From: Sinorhizobium sp. 8-89
GTDB lineage: Bacteria > Pseudomonadota > Alphaproteobacteria > Rhizobiales > Rhizobiaceae
Direction: 5' to 3'
Length of the DNA: 64,000 nt
Assembly: GCF_030124325.1 (NCBI RefSeq)
Contig: NZ_JASKLR010000009.1
Span: forward strand, 62,322 to 126,321
Positions within the stretch are counted from its first letter, which is position 1. Each line of letters opens with the position of its first letter. Shown here piece by piece: positions 9,053 to 19,074 of this stretch. Under the pieces are notes generated by a model. The model worked only from the letters and a program-made list of their open reading frames with translations. It was not told the DNA's origin and searched no databases. Position numbers and translations under genes: made by a program.

Positions 9053-9918
9053 GTTGCGCTCCTCAGCGATCGGGCAAAGGCCGCTGCGCGATCGAGCTTT
9101 GCGGTGTCGAGCCCGGTCGAAAATCCCTTCGTCTGCAGAAAGGCATTCACAGCAAGCGTATCGACATTACCCGCGGCGCCGGGGGCGTAGGGGCAACCGC
9201 CGAGCCCCCCCGTCGACGCGTCGAACACCCGCAGGCCCCGATCGAGACCGACCGCGATGTTTTCCAGCGCCCGGCCGGACGTGTCATGGAAGTGACCCGC
9301 AAGCTTCGCCGCATCGATGTCGCCGAGCACCGTCGCCAGCATGGTGTCAACGGCTTCCGGCGTGCCGCGCCCGATCGTGTCGCCGAGACTGGTCTCGTAG
9401 CAGCCGAGCTCGAAAAGAAGGCGCGCGACGCGGGCGGTGGCATCCGGCGCGATCGGTCCCTCGTAAGGGCACTCGACGACGCAGCTGACGTAGCCGCGCA
9501 TCGGAATTCCATGGTGCACGCTTGCCTCCGCGACCGGGCGGAAGCGCTCGATGCTCTCGGCGATCGAACAGTTGATATTCTTCTGCGAGAAGCTCTCCGA
9601 GGCAGAGGCAAATATCGCCACTTCGTCGACACCCGCGGCGCGGGCGGCCTCGAAGCCCCTGATGTTCGGCGTCAATGCCGCGTAGCGGATGCCCGGGCGC
9701 CTCGTGATGCCGGCCATCACCGCTGGGGCATCGGCCATCTGCGGCACCCACCTCGGGCTGACGAAACTCGTCACCTCAATGCGTTCGAAACCGCAATCCG
9801 AGAGCAGATCGACGAGCTGGATCTTGTCGTCGGTGTCGACAAGCCGGGATTCATTCTGGAGGCCGTCACGCGGCGCCATCTCGACGATCGTGACGTGTTC
9901 GTTTGGGGGCGTTGTCAC
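9049..9918 (-). CDS. liuE: hydroxymethylglutaryl-CoA lyase
   Basis: A 289-aa TIM-barrel lyase cleaving HMG-CoA to acetoacetate and acetyl-CoA. The N-terminal MAPRDGLQNE motif and the C-terminal active-site signature GGLGGCPYAPGAAGN with its catalytic Cys are both visible. It overlaps the upstream mccA stop by 4 nt and the downstream crotonase start by 4 nt, so the three are translationally coupled. Confidence 0.94.
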   Translation of the reverse strand: MTTPPNEHVTIVEMAPRDGLQNESRLVDTDDKIQLVDLLSDCGFERIEVTSFVSPRWVPQMADAPAVMAGITRRPGIRYAALTPNIRGFEAARAAGVDEVAIFASASESFSQKNINCSIAESIERFRPVAEASVHHGIPMRGYVSCVVECPYEGPIAPDATARVARLLFELGCYETSLGDTIGRGTPEAVDTMLATVLGDIDAAKLAGHFHDTSGRALENIAVGLDRGLRVFDASTGGLGGCPYAPGAAGNVDTLAVNAFLQTKGFSTGLDTAKLDRAAAFARSLRSAT

Positions 9919-11900
9919 TCTGCAGCCTCCTCACTGAGCGTCACGAGGACAGTTCCTTCGCTGACCTGCGTGCCCTCGGCCACATGCACGCTCGCGACTG
10001 TCCCCTGCCGAGAGGCCGAAAGCGTGAGTTCCATCTTCATGGCCTCCATCACCACCAGCGGCTGGCCCTTGGCGACCGCCTCGCCGGCGCCGACACGGAC
10101 CATCTTGACGAGACCCGGCATCGGCGCGACGAGTTCGTCATCCGCGATTTCCCCGCTATGCCCACCGGACAACGCGTCGGGCAGATGGAACACCACGTTC
10201 CGGCCGTTGAGAAACAATGTGAGCGTCTCGCCCTGCCGCAGGAAACGAAGCGTTTGCCTCTGTCCGGCCACTTCGAGGCGCGCACCGTTTTCGAAGCGCT
10301 CGAGGACAAGGACCGGCAAGGTGCTCTTGCCGGCACGCACAGCGAACTGATCGCGGCCGCGCGATGCGAGCGTCACGGCCGCGCGCCCGTTCGCGTGATC
10401 GATGGAAACCGTCCGGTGCGCGTCGCCCCAGATCTGCCAGTAGCCGAGCGACGTCCAGGGATCGTTGGACGTCATCGGCTGGAGCACGCCGGTCGAGACG
10501 ATTGCCGCAAGTGCCAGGGCTTCATCGTCTGGGTCGCTCGGCGCCGCCAGCCGCTCGACCGCCCGGTCGATCAGTCCCGTGTCCGGCCGGCCGGCGCGGA
10601 AATCCGGTTCGTCCGTCAGCCTGATGAGAAAATCGAGGTTGGTGACCGTTCCGCCGATCCGGACCTCCTTCAGCGCCGCCTGCAGCCGGGCGAGCGCTGC
10701 GGACCGTGTCCCGCCATGCACGATCAGCTTGGCGATCAGCGGATCGTAGAAGGGCGTTATCGCGTCCCCCTGCTTGACGCCGGAGTCGATGCGCGCATTG
10801 TCCGGAAAGCTTAGCTGCGCCAGCCGGCCGGTCGCCGGCAGGAAGCCGCGGGCCGGATCCTCGGCATAGATACGCGCCTCGAAAGACCAACCGTCTATGC
10901 CGATCTCGCCCTGCTTTTTCGGCAGCCGCTCGCCGGCCGCGACACGCAATTGCCATTCGACGAGATCGAGCCCCGTAACCGCCTCCGTGACCGGATGCTC
11001 GACCTGCAGCCGCGTGTTCATTTCCATGAAATAGAAATGGTCCGGCCAGAGGCCGTTCGTCACGTCGGCGATGAACTCGACCGTTCCGGCGCCGACATAG
11101 CCGATCGCGTGCGCAGCCTTGACGGCGGCATCTCCCATGGCGCGGCGCACTTCCGCGGTCATGCCCGGTGCCGGCGCTTCCTCGATTACCTTCTGGTGCC
11201 GTCGCTGCAACGAGCAGTCGCGTTCGAAAAGATGAACGACATTGCCGTGCCGATCCCCGAAAATCTGGACCTCGATGTGGCGGGGCCGCCTCAGATATTT
11301 CTCGATCAGGACGCCGCCGTCGCCGAAGGACGCTTGCGCTTCCCGCTGCGCGGCCTCCAGCGCCGAACCGAAATCCTCCCGCCGCTCGACGCGCCGCATG
11401 CCCTTTCCGCCGCCGCCGGCGCGCGCTTTGATCAGCACCGGATAGCCGATTTCAGCGGCTCGGGCACCGAGGAACTCAGGGTCCTGCTGATCGCCGTGAT
11501 AGCCCGGCACGACGGGCACGCCGGACTGCTCCATCAGCGCCTTGGCCGCATCTTTCAGCCCCATCGCCCGGATCGCTTCCGGCGGCGGCCCCACGAAAAC
11601 GATGCCTGCGGCATCGACCGCCTCGGCGAAATCGGCGTTCTCCGACAGGAAGCCATAGCCCGGATGGATGGCGTCAGCCCCGACGGCCTTTGCGGCTTCG
11701 ATGACGCGGTCGATTGCGAGATAGCTTTCGGAGGCGTTTGCCGGGCCGATCCGTATGGCCTCGTCGGCGAGCGTCACATGAAGCGCGTCGCCGTCCGCAT
11801 CGGAATAGACGGCAACGGTGCGTATCCCGAGCCGCCGGGCGGTGCGAATGATGCGGCAGGCGATCTCGCCGCGATTGGCAATCAGGAGTTTCGAAAACAT
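9915..11900 (-). CDS. liuD: 3-methylcrotonyl-CoA carboxylase, biotin-carboxylase (alpha) subunit
   Basis: A 661-aa subunit. The N-terminal biotin carboxylase domain starts FSKLLIANRGEIACRIIRTARRLG, has the ATP-grasp glycine-rich loop KARAGGGGKGMR, and EMNTRLQVEHPVTE. The C-terminal biotinyl domain carries the biotinylation motif VMEAMKMELTL. It carboxylates biotin, which the beta subunit uses to convert 3-methylcrotonyl-CoA to 3-methylglutaconyl-CoA. Separated from mccB by a small ridA gene. Confidence 0.93.
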   Translation of the reverse strand: MFSKLLIANRGEIACRIIRTARRLGIRTVAVYSDADGDALHVTLADEAIRIGPANASESYLAIDRVIEAAKAVGADAIHPGYGFLSENADFAEAVDAAGIVFVGPPPEAIRAMGLKDAAKALMEQSGVPVVPGYHGDQQDPEFLGARAAEIGYPVLIKARAGGGGKGMRRVERREDFGSALEAAQREAQASFGDGGVLIEKYLRRPRHIEVQIFGDRHGNVVHLFERDCSLQRRHQKVIEEAPAPGMTAEVRRAMGDAAVKAAHAIGYVGAGTVEFIADVTNGLWPDHFYFMEMNTRLQVEHPVTEAVTGLDLVEWQLRVAAGERLPKKQGEIGIDGWSFEARIYAEDPARGFLPATGRLAQLSFPDNARIDSGVKQGDAITPFYDPLIAKLIVHGGTRSAALARLQAALKEVRIGGTVTNLDFLIRLTDEPDFRAGRPDTGLIDRAVERLAAPSDPDDEALALAAIVSTGVLQPMTSNDPWTSLGYWQIWGDAHRTVSIDHANGRAAVTLASRGRDQFAVRAGKSTLPVLVLERFENGARLEVAGQRQTLRFLRQGETLTLFLNGRNVVFHLPDALSGGHSGEIADDELVAPMPGLVKMVRVGAGEAVAKGQPLVVMEAMKMELTLSASRQGTVASVHVAEGTQVSEGTVLVTLSEEAAE

Positions 11901-11917
11901 GCCCCTCGGTTCCGCTT

Positions 11918-12301
11918 CTATTGCGCCGCCACCACTTCGACTTCCAGGAGCCAGGCGGAATCGAAGATTCCGGCAATCACGACCGTCATCGCCGGCGCCA
12001 GCGAACCTAGATAGTCATTGCGGATCTCACGATTCGCCAGGACATGATTTCTGTCGGCGAGATAGGTCGTCACTTTGACGATATTGGTCTTGGTCATGCC
12101 GGCCGCCTTGAGCTGGGCATCGACGTTCAGCCAGACCTGGCGTGCCTGCGCCTCGAAGCCTTCCGGCAGCACGTCATCGGAGGTCATGGGAATCTGGCCG
12201 CTGACGAAGAGCAGCCGTTGAAAATTCTCGAGACTGACGGCCTGCGAATAGCCGCCACGCGGCTGCGGTGCGTTGATCGCGTTGATATTGTCGCGTTTCA
12301 T
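11918..12301 (-). CDS. RidA/YjgF family protein
   Basis: A 127-aa RidA-family protein, normal length for the family. It contains QPRGGYSQAVSLENFQRLLFVSGQIPM and ends with IVIAGIFDSAWLLEVEVVAA. Canonical RidA proteins hydrolyse reactive enamine/imine intermediates, but the catalytic Arg region (NCRVEIEA-type in RidA) is not matched here, so this is a divergent subgroup. It sits between mccB and mccA in the leucine operon, 12 nt from mccB and 17 nt from mccA. Confidence 0.8.
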   Translation of the reverse strand: MKRDNINAINAPQPRGGYSQAVSLENFQRLLFVSGQIPMTSDDVLPEGFEAQARQVWLNVDAQLKAAGMTKTNIVKVTTYLADRNHVLANREIRNDYLGSLAPAMTVVIAGIFDSAWLLEVEVVAAQ

Positions 12302-12313
12302 GGCGGGGCCTCC

Positions 12314-13921
12314 CTACATCCTGAACAATCCGAAGCGTGTGTCCTCGATCGGGGCGTTGAGCGCGGCCGACAGCGACAGCGCGAGCACATCGCGGCTTTT
12401 TCGCGGATCGACGACGCCGTCGTCCCATAGCCGCGCCGAGGCATAGAGCGGATGGCTTTGCCGCTCGAAAAGATCGAGCACCGGTTGCCGGAAGCGCGCT
12501 TCCTCCTCCTCGCTCCAAGGCGTCCCGGCTCGACGCAAGGCTTCGCCGCGCACGGTCGAGAGCACGCCGGCCGCCTGTTCGCCGCCCATTACCGATATGC
12601 GACTGTTCGGCCAGGTCCAGAGGAAGCGCGGTGAAAAGGCCCGCCCGCACATGCCGTAGTTGCCGGCGCCGAACGATCCGCCGACCAGCATGGTGACCTT
12701 CGGCACCTTCACCGTCGCCACTGCCGTCACGAGCTTGGCGCCGTGCTTGGCGATGCCCTCGGTTTCATATTTGCGGCCGACCATGAATCCTGTGATGTTC
12801 TGCAGAAAAACCAGCGGGATCTTGCGCTGGGCGCAGAGCTCGACGAAATGGCTCCCTTTCAGCGCCGACTCCGAAAACAGCACCCCGTTGTTGGCGACGA
12901 TGCCGACCGGTATGCCATGAATGTGGGCGAAGCCGCAGATGAGCGTGGTTCCGAAGCGGGCCTTGAATTCGTCGAAACGCGACCCGTCGACGATCCGGGC
13001 GATCACCTCGCGAATTTCATAGGGCGTCCTGAGATCGGCGGGCACGATGCCGGCGATTTCCTCCGGATCGTAGAGCGGTGGCTCAGGCGTACGAAGCTCC
13101 ACCGACGACGGTTTCTCGCGGTTCAATGCCGATACGGCGCGTCGCGCCAGCGCCAGAGCATGGGCGTCGTCACGCGCCAGGTGATCGGCGACGCCCGACA
13201 GCCGTGTGTGCACGTCGGCGCCGCCGAGATCCTCGGCCGAGACAACTTCACCGGTCGCCGCGCGCACGAGCGGAGGACCGGCCAGAAAGATCGTGCCCTG
13301 CCTCTCGACGATGATCGCCTCGTCGGACATGGCCGGCACATAGGCGCCGCCCGCCGTGCAGGATCCCATGACGACGGCGATCTGGGGAATGCCGGCAGCC
13401 GACATGTTCGCCTGGTTGTAGAAGATGCGACCGAAATGCTCGCGGTCGGGAAAAACCTCGTCCTGGTTCGGCAGATTGGCGCCGCCCGAATCAACCAGGT
13501 AGACGCAGGGAAGCCGGTTTTCGGCGGCGATCTCCTGCGCTCTCAGATGCTTCTTGACTGTAATCGGGTAATAGGTGCCGCCTTTTACCGTTGGATCGTT
13601 GCAGACGATCATGCATTCGCGCCCGGCAACCCGGCCGATGCCGGCGATCAGCCCTGCACCCGGCGCGTCACCATTGTACATGCCATGTGCAGCGGTGGCG
13701 CCGACCTCCAGAAAGGGAGTTCCCGGATCGATGATGGAAGCGACCCGGTCGCGCGGCAGCAGCTTCCCGCGGTCGACATGCCGTTCCCGCGCCGCCTCGC
13801 CGCCGCCGTTGACGGCGAGCCGCACCGCCTCCTCGATCGGCGCGATGGCGTCCGTCATGGCTGCACGGTTGGTCTTGTAAACGTCGGAGGATGTCGAGAT
13901 ATGCGATCTCAGGATTGTCAT
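12314..13921 (-). CDS. liuB: 3-methylcrotonyl-CoA carboxylase, carboxyltransferase (beta) subunit
   Basis: A 535-aa carboxyltransferase, standard MCC beta length. It contains [37 protein letters not shown] sequence, and the acyl-CoA binding glycine stretches [16 protein letters not shown] and [19 protein letters not shown] 13921 is used because GAGGGC lies just upstream and the protein aligns from MTILRSHI; the open frame extends to 13993. It follows isovaleryl-CoA dehydrogenase by 55 nt. Confidence 0.93.
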   Translation of the reverse strand: MTILRSHISTSSDVYKTNRAAMTDAIAPIEEAVRLAVNGGGEAARERHVDRGKLLPRDRVASIIDPGTPFLEVGATAAHGMYNGDAPGAGLIAGIGRVAGRECMIVCNDPTVKGGTYYPITVKKHLRAQEIAAENRLPCVYLVDSGGANLPNQDEVFPDREHFGRIFYNQANMSAAGIPQIAVVMGSCTAGGAYVPAMSDEAIIVERQGTIFLAGPPLVRAATGEVVSAEDLGGADVHTRLSGVADHLARDDAHALALARRAVSALNREKPSSVELRTPEPPLYDPEEIAGIVPADLRTPYEIREVIARIVDGSRFDEFKARFGTTLICGFAHIHGIPVGIVANNGVLFSESALKGSHFVELCAQRKIPLVFLQNITGFMVGRKYETEGIAKHGAKLVTAVATVKVPKVTMLVGGSFGAGNYGMCGRAFSPRFLWTWPNSRISVMGGEQAAGVLSTVRGEALRRAGTPWSEEEEARFRQPVLDLFERQSHPLYASARLWDDGVVDPRKSRDVLALSLSAALNAPIEDTRFGLFRM

Positions 13922-13976
13922 GAAGCCCTCAAGGACGGGGTTTGACCTGCACGAGAAGACGGCTGCCGCCGTTCGG

Positions 13977-15140
13977 CTATTTCGTTTCCGCAAACAGTTC
14001 GCGCCCGATCAGCATGCGGCGGATCTCGCTGGTGCCGGCGCCGATCTCGTAGAGCTTGGCGTCGCGCAGCAGGCGGGCGGCCGGATAGTCGTTGGTGTAG
14101 CCGTTGCCGCCAAGCGCCTGGATCGCCTCGAGCGCCAATGCGGTCGCCTTTTCCGCCGCATAGAGGATGCAGCCTGCGGCATCCTTGCGCGCGGTTTCGC
14201 CCCGATCGCACGCCGCCGCCACGGCATAGACATAGGCGCGCGCCGCGTTCATCGTCACATACATGTCGGCAAGTTTTCCCTGCATCAACTGGAACTCGCC
14301 GATCGGTTGGCCGAACTGTTTGCGTTCATGGAGATAGGGGACGACAACATCGAGGCAAGCCGCCATGATCCCGAGCGGGCCTGCCGAAAGCACCACCCGC
14401 TCATAGTCAAGGCCGGACATCAGCACGTTGACGCCGCTGCCGACCCCGCCGAGCACGTGTGCTTCCGGCACCTCGCAATCCCTGAAGATGAGCTCTGAGG
14501 TGTTAGAGCCGCGCATGCCGAGCTTGTCGAGCTTCTCGCCGGTCGAGAAGCCGGCGAATCCCCTTTCCACGAGAAAGGCGGTGATGCCGCGCGGGCCGGC
14601 GGCCGGATCGGTCTTCGCATAGACCACCAGCACATCGGCGTCTGGGCCATTGGTGATCCACATCTTGTTGCCGTTCAGCACGTAACGGTCGCCGCGCTTG
14701 TCGGCCCTGAGCGCCATCGCGACCACGTCGGAGCCGGCGCCCGGCTCGGACATGGCGAGCGCGCCGACATGTTCGCCGGAAATCAGCTTCGGCAGATATT
14801 TGGCTTTTTGGGCAGGCGTGCCGTTGCGGTTGATCTGGTTGACGCAGAGATTGGAGTGGGCCCCGTAGCTTAAGCCCACCGAGGCGGATGCGCGGCTGAT
14901 TTCCTCCATGGCGACGCAGTGGGCGAGATAGCCCATGCCGGAACCGCCGTAGGCCTCATCAGCGGTGATGCCGAGCACACCGAGTTCTCCCATTTCCCGC
15001 CAGAGCTGCGCCGGAAAGGCATTGTTCCGGTCCGTCGCTTCCGCGAGCGGCGCGATCCGCTCGCTCGCAAATCGGCGTACGCTGTCGCGCAATGCGTCGA
15101 TGTCATCGCCAAGGGCGAAACTCAGTCCACCTTGATACAT
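13977..15140 (-). CDS. liuA: isovaleryl-CoA dehydrogenase
   Basis: A 387-aa acyl-CoA dehydrogenase starting [19 protein letters not shown] behind an excellent RBS (GGAGGAGAAAAAGAC-ATG). FAD and substrate motifs include [32 protein letters not shown] and [17 protein letters not shown]. The substrate-specific Glu region ([16 protein letters not shown]) matches IVD. It catalyses the first committed step of leucine catabolism after the branched-chain keto acid dehydrogenase, and is the promoter-proximal gene of the operon. Confidence 0.93.
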   Translation of the reverse strand: MYQGGLSFALGDDIDALRDSVRRFASERIAPLAEATDRNNAFPAQLWREMGELGVLGITADEAYGGSGMGYLAHCVAMEEISRASASVGLSYGAHSNLCVNQINRNGTPAQKAKYLPKLISGEHVGALAMSEPGAGSDVVAMALRADKRGDRYVLNGNKMWITNGPDADVLVVYAKTDPAAGPRGITAFLVERGFAGFSTGEKLDKLGMRGSNTSELIFRDCEVPEAHVLGGVGSGVNVLMSGLDYERVVLSAGPLGIMAACLDVVVPYLHERKQFGQPIGEFQLMQGKLADMYVTMNAARAYVYAVAAACDRGETARKDAAGCILYAAEKATALALEAIQALGGNGYTNDYPAARLLRDAKLYEIGAGTSEIRRMLIGRELFAETK

Positions 15141-15509
15141 GTCTTTTTCTCCTCCGCATGCCCCTGCCGACGAACTCCTCATTGCCTGAAGCACCAGACC
15201 CGCCGGGCCCCCGAAGCACGACCGCTACAGCGCCGCATGTCGTTTCAGACGCACAAAGGCCACTGTTGTAATTCTCATCGCTGCATCGTAACGCCCTACG
15301 ACCATTGCCGCGAACGATAACATCGCGCTTGGCTAATTTCCTTCCAAAGAGCCGGGTAGCCAAGCACGATTTGGAAAAGGGGAAGGGTTACATACGGCAG
15401 ATCGATGCTTCGATGTCGGCGTGAGCCTCGCTCATCCGGCGGCCGCGATTCGAGGGGTCTTTTGTCTCGACACGAAGCGGAACAGGCATCAACCTATGGG
15501 GGCGCGCGA
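15141..15509. other. 369-base intergenic region, liu promoter side
   Basis: This gap holds the presumed promoter region of the leucine operon (reading left) and a diverged repeat copy at 15225-15290. I see no convincing coding sequence, and no clear -35/-10 pair that I would defend. Confidence 0.5.
15225..15290 (+). repeat. dispersed two-hairpin intergenic repeat, copy 2
   Basis: Begins CTACAGCGCCGC, continues TTTCAGACGCACAAAGG and a degraded CACTGT arm, then a degraded ATCGCTGCAT. Same family as 23642-23747. Confidence 0.65.
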
Positions 15510-16052
15510 TTACCTTTTGCCGAGGGCGGCAAGCGCCTCCTCGACGATCGCATCCAGCGGTTGGTCGATGTCGATCGTCACCGTGCTCGCCTCTCCCGTC
15601 GGGTCCTCCAGGGTCGCAAGCTGGGTCTTCAACAAGGACGTTGGCATGAAATGACCGGTGCGATGCTGCATCCGCTCCGCCAATACCGCTTCGGCTCCAT
15701 GAAGATGGACGAAGGCCAGCCGCTTCGGCGCGCCCTCTCGCAGCTTCTCCCGGTAGCTGAGCTTGAGCGCTGAGCAGGCAACGACGACCGGACCGGGGCT
15801 TTCCGCCAGCAAACGGCCGATCGCCTCAAGCCACGGCCAGCGGTCATGGTCCGTCAGCGGAATGCCTTCGGACATCTTCCTGATGTTCTCGGGCGGATGC
15901 AGGGCGTCCCCCTCGATGAAGGGATAGCCGTAGGCTTCCGCGATGCGTTCGCCCACGGACGATTTTCCGCTGCCCGACACGCCCATGACGACGATCGAGC
16001 CGGGAAATCGGCGCGCCGGCCTGCTGGGTCTGTGCCTGTTTTCGATCATCAT
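15510..16052 (-). CDS. gntK: gluconokinase
   Basis: A roughly 180-aa GntK-type kinase. The P-loop GVSGSGKSSVGERIA is followed by FIEGDALHPPENIRKM and GIPLTDHDRWPWLEAI, which are diagnostic for gluconate kinase, and CSALKLSYREKLR. It makes 6-phosphogluconate in the cytoplasm. Tandem ATGs at 16052/16049 follow CCAGG; the frame is open back to 16154, but upstream sequence is not family-like. Monocistronic. Confidence 0.9.
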   Translation of the reverse strand: MMIENRHRPSRPARRFPGSIVVMGVSGSGKSSVGERIAEAYGYPFIEGDALHPPENIRKMSEGIPLTDHDRWPWLEAIGRLLAESPGPVVVACSALKLSYREKLREGAPKRLAFVHLHGAEAVLAERMQHRTGHFMPTSLLKTQLATLEDPTGEASTVTIDIDQPLDAIVEEALAALGKR

Positions 16053-16235
16053 CCTGGACCTGCCGTCCCTGTCTGCTGGCGAGAGATTGTGTTCCCGGTC
16101 ATAGCTCCCTCTCTGCCTGCGGACAAGCGGTGTAGCGCGCGGCGACAAGCGCATGCCGCAGCAGTCACCTCGACGGCTTGGCGCTGAACCGCAAGAACGC
16201 TTGAATTTCCCGCCACTTCCGAGTATTTTTCTCTC

Positions 16236-16688
16236 ATGGACGACATCGACAGAAAAATCATTGGAATCCTCGCCTTCGACGCGCGATCATCGCTGACCGA
16301 CATCGGCGCGACGATCGACCTCTCCCCCTCGGCAGTCAACGAGCGCATCCGCCGCCTCGTCGCCAGTGGCACGATCCGCCGCTTCACGCTCGACGTGGAT
16401 CATCGCGCCCTCGGTCTCGACGTTCTCGCCTTTGTCTGGATCGCCCTTTCGGCCGATGCCGATGAAACCGAATTCCGCGCATTCATGGCGGCGCACCGGG
16501 CTGTCGCCGAGTGCCATCACGTGACGGGCTCATGGTCCTATTGCATCAAGATCCGCATGCCGACGCTCGGCGACATCGAACCGTTTCTCGCGGAACTGAA
16601 GGCACGGCGATATCTCGCCCGCAGCGAGACGGTCATCGCACTTTCAACCGTCGCGGATAACCTCTTCACAGAACCGGAGGTCCGATAG
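16236..16688 (+). CDS. Lrp/AsnC family transcriptional regulator
   Basis: A 150-aa regulator. The N-terminal winged HTH (DDIDRKIIGILAFDARSSLTDIGATIDLSPSAVNERIRRL) is followed by a C-terminal RAM ligand-binding domain with HVTGSWSYCIKIRM. It is 2 nt upstream of a LysE exporter, and such pairs usually sense and control export of an amino acid. The gntK gene is divergent at 183 nt. No clear RBS precedes ATG 16236. Confidence 0.9.
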   Translation: MDDIDRKIIGILAFDARSSLTDIGATIDLSPSAVNERIRRLVASGTIRRFTLDVDHRALGLDVLAFVWIALSADADETEFRAFMAAHRAVAECHHVTGSWSYCIKIRMPTLGDIEPFLAELKARRYLARSETVIALSTVADNLFTEPEVR

Positions 16689-16690
16689 AC

Positions 16691-17314
16691 ATGTCCGTGC
16701 TGCTTTTCGGAAAAGGCCTCCTGCTCGGCCTCGCGATTGCCGCGCCGCTCGGGCCGATCGGCACGCTCTGCATCAGCCGCACGCTTCAGCGCGGCTTTTG
16801 GGCCGGCGTCGCCGGCGGCCTCGGAACAGCGCTCGCCGATGCGGCCTACGCGATGCTGGCGGCGGTGGGTTTCGCGGCGTTCGCTGCCGCGTTGTCCGTG
16901 ATCGCGACACCGCTCAGCCTCGTAGGTGGTCTATTCATGATCTGGCTTGGCTGGCGCGGGCTTGCGCCGAAACCACTTGCCGCAGTCGCTGAAACCGGTG
17001 CACGCGATCTCATTCACACGACGACCGCCACCTTCGTCCTGACGATCGCCAACCCGACAACGATCTTGTCCTTCGCCGCCATCTTCGCGGGGCTGGGGCT
17101 TTCGGCAGTCGGCGACGGAACAAAAGGCGCGATTGTCGTCGCAGGCGTCTTTCTCGGTTCGCTTGCCTGGTGGTTCTTCTTGAGCGGCGGCATCGCGCTC
17201 GCAAAGACGCGGCTGCCGGACGGTTTCGCGACGTGGGTGTCGCGCATTTCCGGGCTTGTGCTCATCGGATTTGGGGTCGCCGCGCTTGCCTCGACGGCAG
17301 CCGGGCTTGTCTGA
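16691..17314 (+). CDS. LysE family amino-acid exporter
   Basis: A 207-aa inner-membrane exporter with the N-terminal LysE signature GLAIAAPLGPIGTLCISRTLQRG and about six hydrophobic helices. GGAGG at 16677-16681 supports ATG 16691. Presumed co-transcribed with the Lrp regulator; the exported substrate is unknown. Confidence 0.88.
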   Translation: MSVLLFGKGLLLGLAIAAPLGPIGTLCISRTLQRGFWAGVAGGLGTALADAAYAMLAAVGFAAFAAALSVIATPLSLVGGLFMIWLGWRGLAPKPLAAVAETGARDLIHTTTATFVLTIANPTTILSFAAIFAGLGLSAVGDGTKGAIVVAGVFLGSLAWWFFLSGGIALAKTRLPDGFATWVSRISGLVLIGFGVAALASTAAGLV

Positions 17315-17460
17315 TGGCTTCGCGATCACAGCAACCAAAACCGCAGAACCCCTAAAATTGCTGCGTTGCAGCAATGCTCGACGCACGCTAGCTTCCTCAT
17401 TCCGGCGACCACGGCGGCCTTCCCGCAAGGGAACGTCGTCTCGTGTACGAGAGGACTGAA

Positions 17461-18426
17461 ATGCTCTACTCACGCGCTTCCGGGTCAAAGGATCTCGAGA
17501 CGATTGCGCGCAGCGGCGGCCGGCTCCGTCGCATGCTGGCGCGGGTGCCCACCTATTGGGCGGACGTGCGGGAGAACCCGGCGTGGCTGCCGATGTTTCT
17601 TCTCGCCCGTACGATGCCGGTGCGCAAGGCTCATTGGCTGACAGCAAGGCCGGCTCCTTCGCCAGCGGGCGCGGTACCTTCCATGTTCGACGGCATCGCC
17701 ACCGGGGCAGTGGTGGCCGCCTTGCGCGAGAAAGGACTTTTCTCTGGCCTGATACTGCCGCCGGCCGTACGAGACGAGATCGCGCGTTTCGCGAACGAGA
17801 CGCCCTGCTTCGGCAATTTCGATCGGCGGCTCGAGTTTCTCGCGGGCGAACATTCGGCGGCCGAAGAACGCTTCGGTCGCGCGATCCTCAGCGGGCACCA
17901 TTTCGAGCGAGTCCTGCAATGCGATGCCGCCGTCGCCGTGCAACGCGACCCGCTTCTTCTCGACGTGGCCAATCACTATCTCGGCGGTGAGGCGCAGTTG
18001 ATCACCACCCGGGTCTGGTGGAGCTTCCCGACGAAATCCGCCTCCGATGCCGACATAAGCCTTGCCTCGTTCAAGTATCACTTCGATCTCGACGATTGGC
18101 GCATGCTGAAGTTCTTCTTCTACCTGTCCGATGTCGACGAGAATGCCGGCCCGCACGTCTATGTGCTGGGCAGTCATCGCCGTCGCCGCCTGAAGCACCA
18201 ACTGACGCTGCTCGTCGGCCATCCGGCAAACGAAGTTCTGGAATTCTACGGTGAGCAGAATGCGATCACCCTGACCGGCCAAGCCGGGCTCGGCTTTGTC
18301 GAGGATCCATTCGGGTTCCACATGGGCACGGTTGCAAGGCAGACGCCGCGGCTGATGATGGAAGTCGGGTTCGGCGTATCGAAGCCTTCGCGGCGCCGGT
18401 TTCATGGCGAACCGGTCGTCCGGTAA
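17461..18426 (+). CDS. phytanoyl-CoA dioxygenase-like Fe(II)/2-oxoglutarate oxygenase
   Basis: A 321-aa protein with a PhyH-like double-stranded beta-helix core. The HxD iron motif is at H207-F-D209 (KYHFDLDDWRMLKFFFYL), followed by SDVDENAGPHVYVLGSHR, with a candidate distal His at 287 (FHMGT). The expected 2OG-binding Arg would be among the Arg residues near 293-297. ATG 17461 is preferred over GTG 17443 because GAGAGG lies 6-11 nt upstream. No partner genes indicate the substrate. Not a recognised named gene. Confidence 0.65.
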   Translation: MLYSRASGSKDLETIARSGGRLRRMLARVPTYWADVRENPAWLPMFLLARTMPVRKAHWLTARPAPSPAGAVPSMFDGIATGAVVAALREKGLFSGLILPPAVRDEIARFANETPCFGNFDRRLEFLAGEHSAAEERFGRAILSGHHFERVLQCDAAVAVQRDPLLLDVANHYLGGEAQLITTRVWWSFPTKSASDADISLASFKYHFDLDDWRMLKFFFYLSDVDENAGPHVYVLGSHRRRRLKHQLTLLVGHPANEVLEFYGEQNAITLTGQAGLGFVEDPFGFHMGTVARQTPRLMMEVGFGVSKPSRRRFHGEPVVR

Positions 18427-18433
18427 TGCGACG

Positions 18434-18464
18434 GCGCCGGGCAGGCCGCAAACGAAGCCGGCGC
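18434..18464. terminator. stem-loop after PhyH-like gene
   Basis: GCGCCGG (18434-18440) pairs with CCGGCGC (18458-18464), eight bases after the stop codon. No U-tract follows. Confidence 0.35.
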
Positions 18465-18585
18465 GCAACACAATCACAAAATGTGTCTCAGCCGATGGAA
18501 TCTGGCGCGCACTGATTGCATGGCAGCATTTATTCAAGCAAACTTATACGCATGAGGTTGAACCGTTCCGAGGAGAATCATTGAG

Positions 18586-19044
18586 ATGAACAAGAAGGAT
18601 CCAAACCCGATTGATACCTTCGTCGGTTCTCGCGTCAGAATGCGCAGATTGATGGTCGGGCTGAGCCAGGAGAAGCTGGCCGATGGCTTGGGCATCACCT
18701 TCCAGCAGGTACAGAAGTACGAAAAGGGCACAAACCGCATCGGCGCCAGCCGGTTGCAGGCGATTGCCGATATCCTGGGCGTCCACCCAAGCTTTTTCTT
18801 CCAACGCGAAGATGACAAGGCGTCGGCACGAGACGGCGTCAGCGACGTCCATGAATCGAACGAGATTTCTTCCTTCGTGGCTTCGAAGGAGGGTATCGCA
18901 CTCAACAGGGCCTTCCTGAAGATTGCCGACCCCGTGTTACGGAAGAAGATCATCTCACTCGTCGCAGCCATGGCCCAGGCACCGGATACGGAGTCGGCGA
19001 GTGTTGCTTCGGGAGCTCGTCGCACGGAGCCCCTGCACGGCTAG
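18586..19044 (+). CDS. Xre-family HTH regulator (PraR-like)
   Basis: A 152-aa regulator. The N-terminal HTH_3 domain reads VGSRVRMRRLMVGLSQEKLADGLGITFQQVQKYEKG, a very common rhizobial type. The C-terminal part is a divergent tail (FVASKEGIALNRAFLKI). RBS GGAGAA precedes ATG 18586. Only 30 nt separate it from the BTAD/TPR regulator, so it may be part of the YcaO locus or its regulator; that link is inferred from spacing. Confidence 0.88.
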   Translation: MNKKDPNPIDTFVGSRVRMRRLMVGLSQEKLADGLGITFQQVQKYEKGTNRIGASRLQAIADILGVHPSFFFQREDDKASARDGVSDVHESNEISSFVASKEGIALNRAFLKIADPVLRKKIISLVAAMAQAPDTESASVASGARRTEPLHG

Positions 19045-19074
19045 ACACTAAAATAGCGTCAGCGAGGGGGCCGC

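Noticed and set aside
8956..10350. 464-aa plus-strand open frame
   Set aside because: Antisense to the HMG-CoA lyase and mccA genes; Arg/His-rich text typical of GC-rich shadow frames.
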